In this document: positions 34,919-43,239 of the stretch, piece by piece | Numbering within the stretch: position 1 is the stretch's first letter | Layout: each line of letters begins with the position of its first letter | NCBI RefSeq assembly: GCF_019511345.1 | Contig: NZ_JAEUAK010000002.1 | Span: 434,001-498,000, forward strand | DNA length: 64,000 nucleotides | DNA from: Rhizobium mesosinicum | Lineage (GTDB): Bacteria > Pseudomonadota > Alphaproteobacteria > Rhizobiales > Rhizobiaceae | Reading direction: 5' to 3' | Notes under the pieces: generated by a model | What the model was told of the DNA's origin: nothing | Seen by the model: the letters and a program-made list of their open reading frames with translations, nothing else | Database searches by the model: none | Position numbers and translations under genes: made by a program

Positions 34919-36580
34919 ATGCCGAAGCCCAATCCCCGCCATCCGAAATTTCCTATCCCCGGCGGACCGGAGCTGCGCGCCAAAGGCTGGCGGCAGGAAG
35001 CGCTGCTGCGGCTTCTGGAAAATGTGCTCTCGGTCGGCGAAGACCCCGACAATCTCGTGGTCTATGCTGCGCTCGGCAAGGCGGCGCGCAACTGGGCGGC
35101 GCATCGGGGCATCGTCAAGGCGCTCACCGAAATGGATGAGGATCAGACGCTGCTCATCCAGTCCGGCAAGCCGATCGGCCTCGTGAAGACCCATGCCAAG
35201 GCGCCGCTTGTCATCATGGCGAATTGCAACATCGTCGGCCAATGGGCGAAAGCCGAGGTCTTCTACGAATTGCAGCGCAGGGGGCTGATCTGCTGGGGCG
35301 GGCTGACAGCCGGCGCCTGGCAATATATCGGCAGCCAGGGGGTTATTCAGGGCACCTACGAAATCTTCATGCGCATTGCCGAGCGCCGTTTCGGCGGCGA
35401 TCTCTCCGGCCGGTTCGTGCTGACGGCAGGGCTTGGCGGCATGGGCGGCGCGCAGCCGCTTGCCGGCCGCATGGCGGGCGCTGCGATCCTTTGTGTCGAT
35501 ATCGATCCCGAACGCGCCCGCAAGCGCCAACAGATCGGCTACCTGCAGGAGATCGCGCCCGATCTCGACAGCGCGCTCGCGATCATCGACGCAGCCGTGA
35601 AGGAAAAGCGTGCGCTTTCTGTCGGTCTCGTCGGCAATGCAGCAGAGATCTATCCGGAGATCGCCAGGCGCGGCATCGTGCCCGACGTCGTCACCGACCA
35701 GACTTCGGCGCATGATCTCGTCTACGGCTATGTGCCGAAAGGTATGAGCCTCGATCAGGTGAAAGGCCTGCGCGACGAGGGCCAAGGTCAACTCATGGCC
35801 GCCAGCCGCGCTTCAATCGTCGAGCATGTGACCGCCATGCTGGAATTCCAGAAGCGCGGTGCGGAAGTCTTCGACAACGGCAATCTCATCCGCACGCAGG
35901 CCCGCGAGGGCGGCGTTGCCAATGCTTTCGACATCCCGATCTTTACCGAAGCCTATCTGCGCCCGCTCTTTGCCCGCGCCATCGGTCCCTTCCGCTGGAT
36001 GGCGCTCTCAGGTGAGGAAAGTGATATCGCTCGCATCGATGACCTGCTCTTGGAGATGTTCCCCGACAACAAGATCATCACCAACTGGATTCGGCTGGCG
36101 CGCGAACACATTCCCTTCGAGGGGCTCCCGGCGCGTATCGCCTGGCTCGGCCATGGCGAGCGCACGGCACTGGCGCGGCGCGTCAACGAACTGGTCGCCA
36201 TTGGCGAGCTCAAGGGGCCAGTCGCCTTCTCGCGCGACCATCTCGATGCCGGCGCAATGGCGCATCCGAACATCATGACCGAGGGTATGAAGGACGGCTC
36301 AGACGCCATTGCTGACTGGCCGCTCCTCGACGCAATGATGCTCTGCTCCTCGATGGCCGACCTTGTCGTCGTCCACTCCGGCGGCGGCGGTTATGCCGGT
36401 TATATGACGAGCTGCGGCGTCACCGTCGTGGCCGACGGCTCCGAAGCCGCCGACCAACGCCTCGAGCACGCGCTGACCAACGATACGGCACTCGGCGTCA
36501 TGCGTTATGCCGATGCCGGTTATGACGAGGCGCTGGACGAAGTGGCGAAGAAGGATGTGCCTTATATCCGGCTTGGCTGA
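34919..36580 (+). CDS. urocanase homologue, probable thiourocanate hydratase
   Basis: 553 aa. The urocanase core is clear: the NAD-binding TAGLGGMGGAQPLAGR (169-184), VTDQTSAHD, GGVANAFDIP, FRWMALSGEESDI and the SDAIADWPLL region. The active-site loop that reads PARICWVG in Pseudomonas putida urocanase (Cys410) reads PARIAWLG here, with Ala408, and the later HHGGGVG segment is HSGGGGYAG. These changes argue for a substrate other than urocanate; thiourocanate fits the operon. The ATG at 34919 follows GAGGAA. No hutI or hutG homologue lies nearby, unlike a histidine-utilisation cluster. Confidence 0.78.
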   Translation: MPKPNPRHPKFPIPGGPELRAKGWRQEALLRLLENVLSVGEDPDNLVVYAALGKAARNWAAHRGIVKALTEMDEDQTLLIQSGKPIGLVKTHAKAPLVIMANCNIVGQWAKAEVFYELQRRGLICWGGLTAGAWQYIGSQGVIQGTYEIFMRIAERRFGGDLSGRFVLTAGLGGMGGAQPLAGRMAGAAILCVDIDPERARKRQQIGYLQEIAPDLDSALAIIDAAVKEKRALSVGLVGNAAEIYPEIARRGIVPDVVTDQTSAHDLVYGYVPKGMSLDQVKGLRDEGQGQLMAASRASIVEHVTAMLEFQKRGAEVFDNGNLIRTQAREGGVANAFDIPIFTEAYLRPLFARAIGPFRWMALSGEESDIARIDDLLLEMFPDNKIITNWIRLAREHIPFEGLPARIAWLGHGERTALARRVNELVAIGELKGPVAFSRDHLDAGAMAHPNIMTEGMKDGSDAIADWPLLDAMMLCSSMADLVVVHSGGGGYAGYMTSCGVTVVADGSEAADQRLEHALTNDTALGVMRYADAGYDEALDEVAKKDVPYIRLG

Positions 36581-36589
36581 AAGCCATTG

Positions 36590-36991
36590 TCATAGAAGCC
36601 GCTTTTCCGCAGGCTCAGCGTCGTAGCGGTCATGCAGGCCGTCGAAATAGGCAATCGGTGCCGCGGCAAGTTCTTCGGCGCTCGCATCGTCGAGGCAATT
36701 GACGGCAACGGCGATGAAGGGGCCCATCGTTTCGTTGTCGTTGCGGGCAAAGGAAGCAACGCCACAATTCTCGCAGAAGAGATGATGGATCGAGCGGGAG
36801 CCAAAGAGGTATTCACGCAAATCATCGCGGCCTGACACCAGACGGAAATCGGCCGGCTGCACGATCGCCAGCCAGCTGCGCTTCTTGCGGCAGATCGAGC
36901 AGTTGCATTTGAAGGTACCGGCCGAAAGGTCGAGCCCGGCCTCATAGGCGACGGCGCCGCAGTGGCAGCTTCCATGGTAGGTTTTCTTCAC
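36590..36991 (-). CDS. GFA-domain (glutathione-dependent formaldehyde-activating enzyme-like) protein
   Basis: 133 aa. Cysteine pairs of the Mss4-like zinc fold are visible: SCHCGAV, CNCSICRKK and FCENCGVASF. The family is broad; glutathione-formaldehyde adduct formation is established only for Gfa of Paracoccus. I start it at GTG 36991 because GGAG lies seven bases upstream; a TTG six codons earlier is possible. It converges with the urocanase-like gene, ending ten bases from it. A 20-bp palindrome sits just upstream and may be its operator. Confidence 0.82.
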   Translation of the reverse strand: MKKTYHGSCHCGAVAYEAGLDLSAGTFKCNCSICRKKRSWLAIVQPADFRLVSGRDDLREYLFGSRSIHHLFCENCGVASFARNDNETMGPFIAVAVNCLDDASAEELAAAPIAYFDGLHDRYDAEPAEKRLL

Positions 36992-37010
36992 GACGTTTCT
37001 CCGCTCCAAT

Positions 37011-37030
37011 ATTTAACCTGTCGGTTAAAT
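37011..37030. promoter_or_regulatory. 20-bp palindromic candidate operator upstream of the GFA-domain gene
   Basis: Perfect inverted repeat ATTTAACC-N4-GGTTAAAT, about 20 bases before the GTG start of the minus-strand GFA gene. The TAACC/GGTTA half-sites with a central GAC/GTC-like core resemble operators of TetR-family repressors. No regulator is encoded beside it, so the protein would act from elsewhere. Confidence 0.55.
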
Positions 37031-37050
37031 TAATCGCTCCGGATCGGAAG

Positions 37051-38304
37051 TCAAGACGGGCGCAGCACCAGCCGCTGCGCCGCGAGCGCGGAAAAGAAAG
37101 CGAGCGCCATCAGGATGAGCGTGAAAATCACGACCGCGGTCCACCCCTCCATCGCCCAAAACCAGCCGCCTGCGGAACCCATGACGCTGGAGCCGATGTA
37201 ATAGGCGAGCATATAAAGCGAGGAGGCGTGCCCTTTGGTGCCGGCGGCGTACTTGCCGACGAGGCCGCTTGCCACCGAATGTGTCATGAAGAAACCGCTC
37301 GTCAGCACGACAATGCCAAGGATGATGAGCGGCAAGGAGGCCGAGAGCGTCAGCGCGCAGCCTGCTGCCGTGATGACGATGCCGATTGAGAGTATCGTGA
37401 AATGGCCAAGCCGGTCACCGAGGATGCCGCCAACCGAGGACGCGCCGATTCCAAAGAGATAGACGGTGAAGATCAGGCCAAGTTCCGTTTGGTTGAGCCC
37501 ATAGGGCGATGCGACGAGACGGAAACCGGCGTAATTGTAGATCGTCACGAAGGAGCCCATCGCGAAGAAGGCGATGGTGAAGATGAAAGGCAGCGCCGGA
37601 TTTCTCAGATGCCCCATCCACGCCTTCAAGTGGAACTGGGGATCAAAGCCGGCGCGGCCTACGAAATTGCGCGATGGCGGCAGAAGGGCAATGAAGCCAG
37701 TTGCGGCGGCAAGGCCGATGGCGCCGATCAGGAATAGGGCCGGCCGCCAAGAGAGGTATTCGGCGAAGATGCCCGTCAGCACGCGGCCCGACATGCCGCC
37801 GAAGGCCGTACCGCCGACATAGAGGCCCATGGTGGCACCGAGGCCGCGCGGATCGATCTCCTCTGCAAGATAGGCCATGGCAACCGCCGGAACACCGCCG
37901 AGCACGAAGCCTTGCAGCGCACGGATGACCAGTATCAGGTGCCAGTCCGGGGCAAGAGCCGCGGCGACCGTCAACAGTGCTGCACCGACCAACGAGATGG
38001 ACATGAGGCTGCGCCGCCCGAGCGCTTCCGAAACTGCGGCCGCACAGACGATGGCGATCGCCAGAAAGCCGGTGGAAAGCGACAGCGCCAGCGAGCTTTC
38101 GGCAGGGCTGATGGAAAACTCCTGCGAAAAAATCGGCAATAACGGCTGCACGCAATAGAGCAGCGAGAAGGTGGCAAAGCCTGAGAGGAAGAGCGCCAGG
38201 CTGGCACGGCGATAGGGGCCGGTACCGCGTGCGAGATAGAGTTTCTGATGGTCTTCATCGGGCGTTTGCAGGCCGGCAACGTCTTGGATTGCAGAGTCGG
38301 ACAT
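37051..38304 (-). CDS. major facilitator superfamily transporter
   Basis: 417 aa with about twelve hydrophobic segments. The inter-helix 2-3 region contains SEALGRRSLM and the second-half equivalent GDRLGHFTIL. It looks like YnfM/AraJ-type drug-proton antiporters. The ATG at 38304 follows GGAAGGAA. A LysR regulator is transcribed divergently 90 bases away and is the likely controller. It lies close to the ergothioneine-type operon but on the other strand with its own regulator, so I do not assign it as the ergothioneine importer. Confidence 0.87.
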   Translation of the reverse strand: MSDSAIQDVAGLQTPDEDHQKLYLARGTGPYRRASLALFLSGFATFSLLYCVQPLLPIFSQEFSISPAESSLALSLSTGFLAIAIVCAAAVSEALGRRSLMSISLVGAALLTVAAALAPDWHLILVIRALQGFVLGGVPAVAMAYLAEEIDPRGLGATMGLYVGGTAFGGMSGRVLTGIFAEYLSWRPALFLIGAIGLAAATGFIALLPPSRNFVGRAGFDPQFHLKAWMGHLRNPALPFIFTIAFFAMGSFVTIYNYAGFRLVASPYGLNQTELGLIFTVYLFGIGASSVGGILGDRLGHFTILSIGIVITAAGCALTLSASLPLIILGIVVLTSGFFMTHSVASGLVGKYAAGTKGHASSLYMLAYYIGSSVMGSAGGWFWAMEGWTAVVIFTLILMALAFFSALAAQRLVLRPS

Positions 38305-38394
38305 ATCAATTCCTTCCTGCCTCCGATCTAGTCAGACCGCCTCCATTTGTCCAATATATGAAATAGGAGATCTCGATATGTTTTGGAGATAGCG

Positions 38395-39270
38395 GTGGAG
38401 CTGCGGCATCTAAGGTATTTTTTGGCGGTGGCTGAGGAGGGTAATTTCACGCGGGCAGCCGCACGCATCGGCATCGGTCAGCCGCCGCTCAGCCAGCAAA
38501 TCCGCGATCTTGAAACGGAAATCGGCGCGATGCTCTTCCATCGCGTGCCGCATGGGGCGGAACTGACCGCAGCCGGCGCCGCCTTCCTGTCGGAAGCGAA
38601 AGCGTCACTCGCGGCAGCCGAGAAAGCACGGCTGGCGGCGCAGAGCGCCAATCGCGGCGAGACCGGCCGGTTATCGCTCGGTTTCACTGCTTCTTCCGCC
38701 TTCAACCCCATTGTCAGCAAGACGATCCGCCGTTTTCAGGCTCGCTGGCCGGATGTGCAGCTTTCACTGACGGAGATGAACACGCTCGGCCTGATGCAGA
38801 AGCTCGAACGCGGCGAAGTGGATGCGGCCTTTATGCGGCCGGGCCTCGACGATCCCGATGGCGTCAGGCTGAAGCGCTTGCCGGACGAAGCGATGGTCGT
38901 CGCCCTGCCGGCAAGCCATCCGCTGGCGAAGCGGAAGACGCTGGCGCTTGCCTTGCTGGCGATAGAGCCCTTCATCCTCTTCCCGCGGCTAGTCGGTCTC
39001 AGCCTTTATGACGATGTGGTGCGCGCCTGCCGCGAGGCGGGCTTCGAACTGACGGTAGCGCAGGAAGCGCCGCAAATCTCCTCGGTCGTCAATCTCGTCG
39101 CGGCCGATCTCGGCGTCTCCATCGTGCCGGCTTCGATTTCGCAGATCAAACTTGCCGGCGTCGCCTACCGGCCGATCGACGGACCGCCCGCTGTGGCACG
39201 GCTGGCGCTTGCCGTGCTGCGCAGCCAGCGATCTCCCGTAACCGAAAATCTGATGAGCCTTCTGAATTAG
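38395..39270 (+). CDS. LysR-family transcriptional regulator
   Basis: 291 aa. N-terminal winged helix at residues 1-60 (ELRHLRYFLAVAEEGNFTRAAARIGIGQPPLSQQIRDLE), then an effector-binding domain; CatR/BenM-like opening. GTG at 38395 is the best start: GGAG lies six bases upstream, whereas TTG 38383 has no site. It is divergent from the MFS transporter gene, which it probably controls. Its stop overlaps the end of the converging second LysR gene by four bases. Confidence 0.9.
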   Translation: MELRHLRYFLAVAEEGNFTRAAARIGIGQPPLSQQIRDLETEIGAMLFHRVPHGAELTAAGAAFLSEAKASLAAAEKARLAAQSANRGETGRLSLGFTASSAFNPIVSKTIRRFQARWPDVQLSLTEMNTLGLMQKLERGEVDAAFMRPGLDDPDGVRLKRLPDEAMVVALPASHPLAKRKTLALALLAIEPFILFPRLVGLSLYDDVVRACREAGFELTVAQEAPQISSVVNLVAADLGVSIVPASISQIKLAGVAYRPIDGPPAVARLALAVLRSQRSPVTENLMSLLN

Positions 39271-40172
39271 AAATCCGGATCCCAATAGGGCGGATCACCG
39301 AAGGTCTTTTTCAAATGATCTGCGATGGCGCGCAGTTTGGCCGAGGGGTTTCGGCCTTCAGGATGGGCCATGTAGATGAATTCCGGTTCGGGCTTGGCGC
39401 CGACATCGATCTCTATCAGCCGACCGTCCCGAATTGTCGGACCGGCGATAAAGGTTGGCAACAGCGCAATGCCGAGGCCTTCGATCGCGGCATCATGCAG
39501 CATATCGCCATTGTTGATGCCGAGACCGAGCATGGCGCGGATGACGACCGCGCCCTCCTCCGTCTGGAAGCGCCAATCGGCGGCACCGCGGTTGGTATAG
39601 AAGACACCGCGATGATCATTGAGATCGGACAGCGAGCCGGGCTTGCCGTGACGCTCGATATAATCGGGCGAGGCGACGAGCAGCCGGCGGCTACGGGCGA
39701 GCTTCCAGGCGACCAGCCTCGTATCGGCGATAGCACCGTGGCGGATGATGGCATCATAGCCATCCGAGGCCGGATCCACGCGCCTGTCATCCATATCGAG
39801 CGTCAGTGCGATCTGCGGATGCGCCTTCAAAAACGGATAGAGGGCCGGGCCGAGATGCAGGCGGCCAAAGCTGACGGGGGCCGCGATGCGCAATGGCCCA
39901 GAAAGCGTGCCTCGGCGCTCCGCCATATCGGCCGCGGCGTCTTCCATCTCGCGGACGATGCGCCCGGCGCGTTCCAGAAAGGCTGCTCCATCTTCCGTCA
40001 GTGTCAGCTTGCGCGTGGTGCGGTGGACGAGCATGGCGCCCAGTGTCTTCTCCAGTTCCGCCAGTCTTTCGCTGACAACCGACTTGGACAGACGCAGCCG
40101 TCGCGCGGCCTCGCTGACCGATCCGGCCTCCACCACGGCGACAAAAGCCGCAATCCCCTCGATCTTCATCAT
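39267..40172 (-). CDS. LysR-family transcriptional regulator
   Basis: 301 aa. Helix-turn-helix near residues 4-62 (IAAFVAVVEAGSVSEAARRLRLSKSVVSERLAELEKTLG), followed by a substrate-binding domain with DPASDGYDAIIRHG as in the DmlR/AaeR-type subgroup. It is divergent from the SDR gene at 40299, 126 bases away, and LysR regulators of this type often control the facing dehydrogenase. Its 3' end overlaps the other LysR gene. Confidence 0.9.
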   Translation of the reverse strand: MMKIEGIAAFVAVVEAGSVSEAARRLRLSKSVVSERLAELEKTLGAMLVHRTTRKLTLTEDGAAFLERAGRIVREMEDAAADMAERRGTLSGPLRIAAPVSFGRLHLGPALYPFLKAHPQIALTLDMDDRRVDPASDGYDAIIRHGAIADTRLVAWKLARSRRLLVASPDYIERHGKPGSLSDLNDHRGVFYTNRGAADWRFQTEEGAVVIRAMLGLGINNGDMLHDAAIEGLGIALLPTFIAGPTIRDGRLIEIDVGAKPEPEFIYMAHPEGRNPSAKLRAIADHLKKTFGDPPYWDPDF

Positions 40173-40298
40173 CGTTCGGCTTTTCCGAATTCGAACTCCG
40201 CCTTTAGGAGACTAATCCGAACGAAGGAGAAGTGCCATCTTCCAATCATCGCAACGGGACGGCAATGCCGATCCAACCCAAAGTCAGGAGATGGAACA

Positions 40299-41063
40299 AT
40301 GAATCGTCTGATCGACAAAGTCGCAATCGTCACCGGCGCGAGCTCGGGTATCGGTCGCGTAACCGCCAAGCTTTTCGCCGCCGAAGGCGCCAAGGTCGTC
40401 GTCGGTGCGCGCCGCCGGGCCGAACTCGACAGCCTCGTCAATGAAATCAAGTTTGCCGGTGGTGACGCTGTCGCCATTGCCGGCGACGTCCGCTCGGAAG
40501 ATTATCACAAGGCGCTGGTCACAGCCGCCGTCAAAAATTACGGCAAGCTCGATATCGCCTTCAACAATGCCGGCACGATCGGCGAGGCGGGTCCGAGCAC
40601 CGAAGTTTCAGAAGCAGGCTTTGTCGACACAGTGGCGATCAATCTGACTGCCTCTTTCCTAGCCGCCAAGCATCAGATCGCTGAAATGGCCAAGCATGGC
40701 AATGGCTCGGTGATCTTCACCTCGACCTTTATCGGCTATAGCTTCTCCTTCCCGGGTGTGGCAGCCTATGCCGCCAGCAAGTCCGGCCTCATCGGGCTCA
40801 CGCAGGCGCTCGCTGCCGAATACGGTCCGCAGAATATCCGCGTCAATGCCATCCTGCCTGGTGCTGTCGATACGGACATGTATCGCGAAATGAACGACAC
40901 TTCGGATAAGCAGTCCTTCATTACCAACCTGCATGCGCTGAAGCGCGTCGCAGCGCCGGAAGAGCTTGCCCGCTCGGTGCTTTATCTCGCCTCCGACGAC
41001 GCGAGCTTCGTCACGGGTACGGCTTCGCTGGTCGATGGCGGTGCCTCGATCACCCGCACCTGA
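40299..41063 (+). CDS. short-chain dehydrogenase/reductase
   Basis: 254 aa classical SDR. Cofactor motif TGASSGIG at the N-terminus, NNAG in strand 4, the serine in VIFTSTFIG, and the catalytic YAASK. The C-terminus VTGTASLVDGGASITR is typical. AGGAG lies eight bases before the ATG at 40299. The facing LysR gene probably regulates it. Substrate is not predictable; glucose-dehydrogenase-like and quinone-reductase-like SDRs share this pattern. Confidence 0.9.
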   Translation: MNRLIDKVAIVTGASSGIGRVTAKLFAAEGAKVVVGARRRAELDSLVNEIKFAGGDAVAIAGDVRSEDYHKALVTAAVKNYGKLDIAFNNAGTIGEAGPSTEVSEAGFVDTVAINLTASFLAAKHQIAEMAKHGNGSVIFTSTFIGYSFSFPGVAAYAASKSGLIGLTQALAAEYGPQNIRVNAILPGAVDTDMYREMNDTSDKQSFITNLHALKRVAAPEELARSVLYLASDDASFVTGTASLVDGGASITRT

Positions 41064-41193
41064 TGGCTATGGGCGATTATCTGCTGCAGGTTATGAACGC
41101 TTCTGAAACCAGCAGGTTATTGTGCCGGCCTTCTACAGCACAGTCCGATCATCAAGGGGCTAGCACCCGCCCCATATCCCAAGGAACAACACA

Positions 41194-41943
41194 ATGACCC
41201 GTCTCGCAAACAAGACAGCCCTAATCACCGGCGGCACCAGCGGCATCGGACTTGAGACCGCCCGCCAATTTATCGCCGAGGGCGCACGCGTCGCCATTAC
41301 CGGCAGCAGCGCAAAAAGTGTGGAAGCCGCCCGCGCCGAACTCGGCGACAAGGTTCTCGTCATCCAGGCCGATGCCGGCAATGTTGCCGGTCAGGCGGCT
41401 GTTGCCGAAGCTGTAAAGAACGCCTTTGGCACGCTCGACATCCTCTTCGTCAATGCCGGCATCGCCGAATTCAACCCGGTCGAAGGCTGGAGCGAAGCTG
41501 CTTTCGACAAGTCGTTCGCGATCAACGTTAAAGGCCCTTACTTCCTGATCCAGGCGTTGCTGCCGATCTTTTCGAAGAAGGCTTCGATCGTGCTCAACAC
41601 CTCGATCAACGCTCATATCGGCATGCCGAATTCCAGCGTCTATGCGCTGACGAAGGGCGCATTGCTGACGCTCGCCAAGACGCTCTCCGGAGAATTGATC
41701 GGCCGCGGCATCCGGGTCAACGCCATCAGCCCCGGCCCGATCGCCACACCGCTCTACGGCAAGCTCGGCATGTCGGAGGCCGACGCCAAGGCCATGGCAG
41801 CTCAGATCCAATCGCAAATTCCGGCCGGCCGGTTCGGCGACGTAAACGAAGTCGCCAAAACTATCGTCTTCTTCGCCTCGGATGAGGCTGCCTACATCGT
41901 CGGCAGCGAACTGATCATCGACGGGGGCATGAGCAACCTTTAA
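41194..41943 (+). CDS. short-chain dehydrogenase/reductase
   Basis: 249 aa classical SDR with TGGTSGIG (residues about 11-18), VNAG in strand 4, the serine in VLNTSINAH, catalytic YALTK, and the SPGPIATPLYGK loop. It is 130 bases after the previous SDR gene, with which it shares only family-level similarity, so this is probably not a recent duplication. AAGGAACAAC precedes the ATG. Confidence 0.9.
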   Translation: MTRLANKTALITGGTSGIGLETARQFIAEGARVAITGSSAKSVEAARAELGDKVLVIQADAGNVAGQAAVAEAVKNAFGTLDILFVNAGIAEFNPVEGWSEAAFDKSFAINVKGPYFLIQALLPIFSKKASIVLNTSINAHIGMPNSSVYALTKGALLTLAKTLSGELIGRGIRVNAISPGPIATPLYGKLGMSEADAKAMAAQIQSQIPAGRFGDVNEVAKTIVFFASDEAAYIVGSELIIDGGMSNL

Positions 41944-41967
41944 GACCATTGATATCAGGGGCTCAAG

Positions 41968-42001
41968 CAATGGCCGCGGTTTCTTTTGACCGCGGCCATT
42001 G
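41968..42001. terminator. strong hairpin between convergent SDR and NmrA-like genes
   Basis: CAATGGCCGCGGT (41968-41980) and ACCGCGGCCATTG (41989-42001) are perfect 13-base complements around TTCTTTTG. It sits between two converging stop codons and probably ends transcription in both directions, although the T-run after it is short. Confidence 0.75.
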
Positions 42002-42004
42002 CTT

Positions 42005-42868
42005 TCATGCGCCGGTGACAAGCCGGCGAATGGCCGTTTCGATTGTCGTCGCACCCTTCACCGATTTCTCGCGGCCGCCCTCAAAGTCGATCCAACCTTC
42101 GTTGAAGCCGTCGAGCATGCGCATGCGAGGCTCGGGATTCTTCATGCCCTGGGCACGGAACAGCTCTTCCCAACTCTCCTGAGGCACGGCTTCCGCCGTC
42201 ACCGGCTTGTCTAGCGCCTTGGCGAAGGCAGCAGCAATCATGGCCGGGCTGACACGCTCGGGACCTTCCAGCTCTACCACGCGTACACCCTGCCATTCCT
42301 CCCGCAGCATCTTGGCGCCAAGCGCGCCGATATCGTCGACAGCAATCATCGGCACGGCACGGTCGAGCGGCTGAAGGAAGCTCGCAATGACGCCGCTTTC
42401 GCGGGCCGGCGCCACATCCCACGCTGCATTTTCCATGAACCAGCCAGCGCGCAGGAAAGCGACCGGAATGGAGAGTGTCGAAAGCTCCTTCTCGACAATG
42501 CCAAGCTGGCTCAACAGGTTCGGCTGCGTGGCCTGCGCGCCAACCGTCGACAGGCAGACGAGCTTTCCGGGCCGTGCCGCTTCGAGCGCGGCTTTCAGCG
42601 TTGCCAGCATGCCTTTCACCTCCGGGAAGCCCGGCGAGGGATCGAAAAGCGGAGGGATGACGAGAAAGACGGCCTCCGCGCCCCTGAAGGCTGATGTCAG
42701 CGTTACAACGTCGTTCATGTCGGCGACGGCCAGCGTGCAGCCGCGCTCCTTCCAGCCCGCAGCCTTTTCGGGATTTCTCACGACGGCGCGGACCTTCGCG
42801 CCATCCTTCAGCAGATGATCGGCGACAGCGGCGCCGACCTGGCCAGTCATTCCGGTTACAGCAAACAT
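42005..42868 (-). CDS. NmrA-like NAD(P)-binding protein
   Basis: 287 aa atypical SDR. The Rossmann motif TGMTGQVGAAVADHL is at the N-terminus; no YxxxK is expected in this group. Members include redox-sensing NmrA/QorB-like proteins and quinone oxidoreductases. KMLREEWQGVRVVELEGPERVSPAMIAAAFAKAL near the C-terminus is typical. It is divergent from coaBC across a 371-base gap that contains a TGTCA-N9-TGACA repeat. Confidence 0.85.
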   Translation of the reverse strand: MFAVTGMTGQVGAAVADHLLKDGAKVRAVVRNPEKAAGWKERGCTLAVADMNDVVTLTSAFRGAEAVFLVIPPLFDPSPGFPEVKGMLATLKAALEAARPGKLVCLSTVGAQATQPNLLSQLGIVEKELSTLSIPVAFLRAGWFMENAAWDVAPARESGVIASFLQPLDRAVPMIAVDDIGALGAKMLREEWQGVRVVELEGPERVSPAMIAAAFAKALDKPVTAEAVPQESWEELFRAQGMKNPEPRMRMLDGFNEGWIDFEGGREKSVKGATTIETAIRRLVTGA

Positions 42869-43239
42869 GAAGCAACTCCTTTCTGGATTGGCCTCACTAT
42901 GCCGTCACTCGATCTATGACTGAAGTGCGCTTCTGTCATATTATTAGTGACATCATCGCATCAATTGCGACGACTTACCAGGTCGAGCTCGCCTTGACGC
43001 AAGGCAGGCTCCTGGCAGGGCACGCGATAGGACATATCGGCTAGGCTACAACCGTTCGCGACCGCTGCTCCTCCTTTTCCTGCCTGGCCCGATATCATTG
43101 GAGTTTCAGATGCCGATCGGCGTCGGCATGGCGATTACGATCGTTGGGCCGAGCAGAGCAAAGCCTGAGTGCTGCGATTGCATGTTTTCCGCCAAAGGCT
43201 TAGGGTTTTGCTCGGTCAAAGAAGCGACGGGAAAAAACC
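42869..43239. other. intergenic region between the NmrA-like gene and coaBC
   Basis: No convincing gene. An inverted repeat TGTCA-N9-TGACA lies at 42934-42952, about 65 bases upstream of the NmrA-like start, and could be an operator. A 66-codon open frame near 43098-43298 overlaps the coaBC start and looks like chance. Confidence 0.5.

Noticed and set aside
29204-36580. Histidine utilisation (hut) cluster
   Set aside because: The lyase lacks the MIO triad, the urocanase homologue lacks the usual cysteine, there is no imidazolonepropionase or formiminoglutamate enzyme, and DUF917, hydantoinase and carbamoylase genes would be unexplained.
37051-38304. Ergothioneine importer role for the MFS transporter
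   Set aside because: It is on the opposite strand with its own divergent LysR regulator and resembles drug exporters; known ergothioneine importers are of other types.
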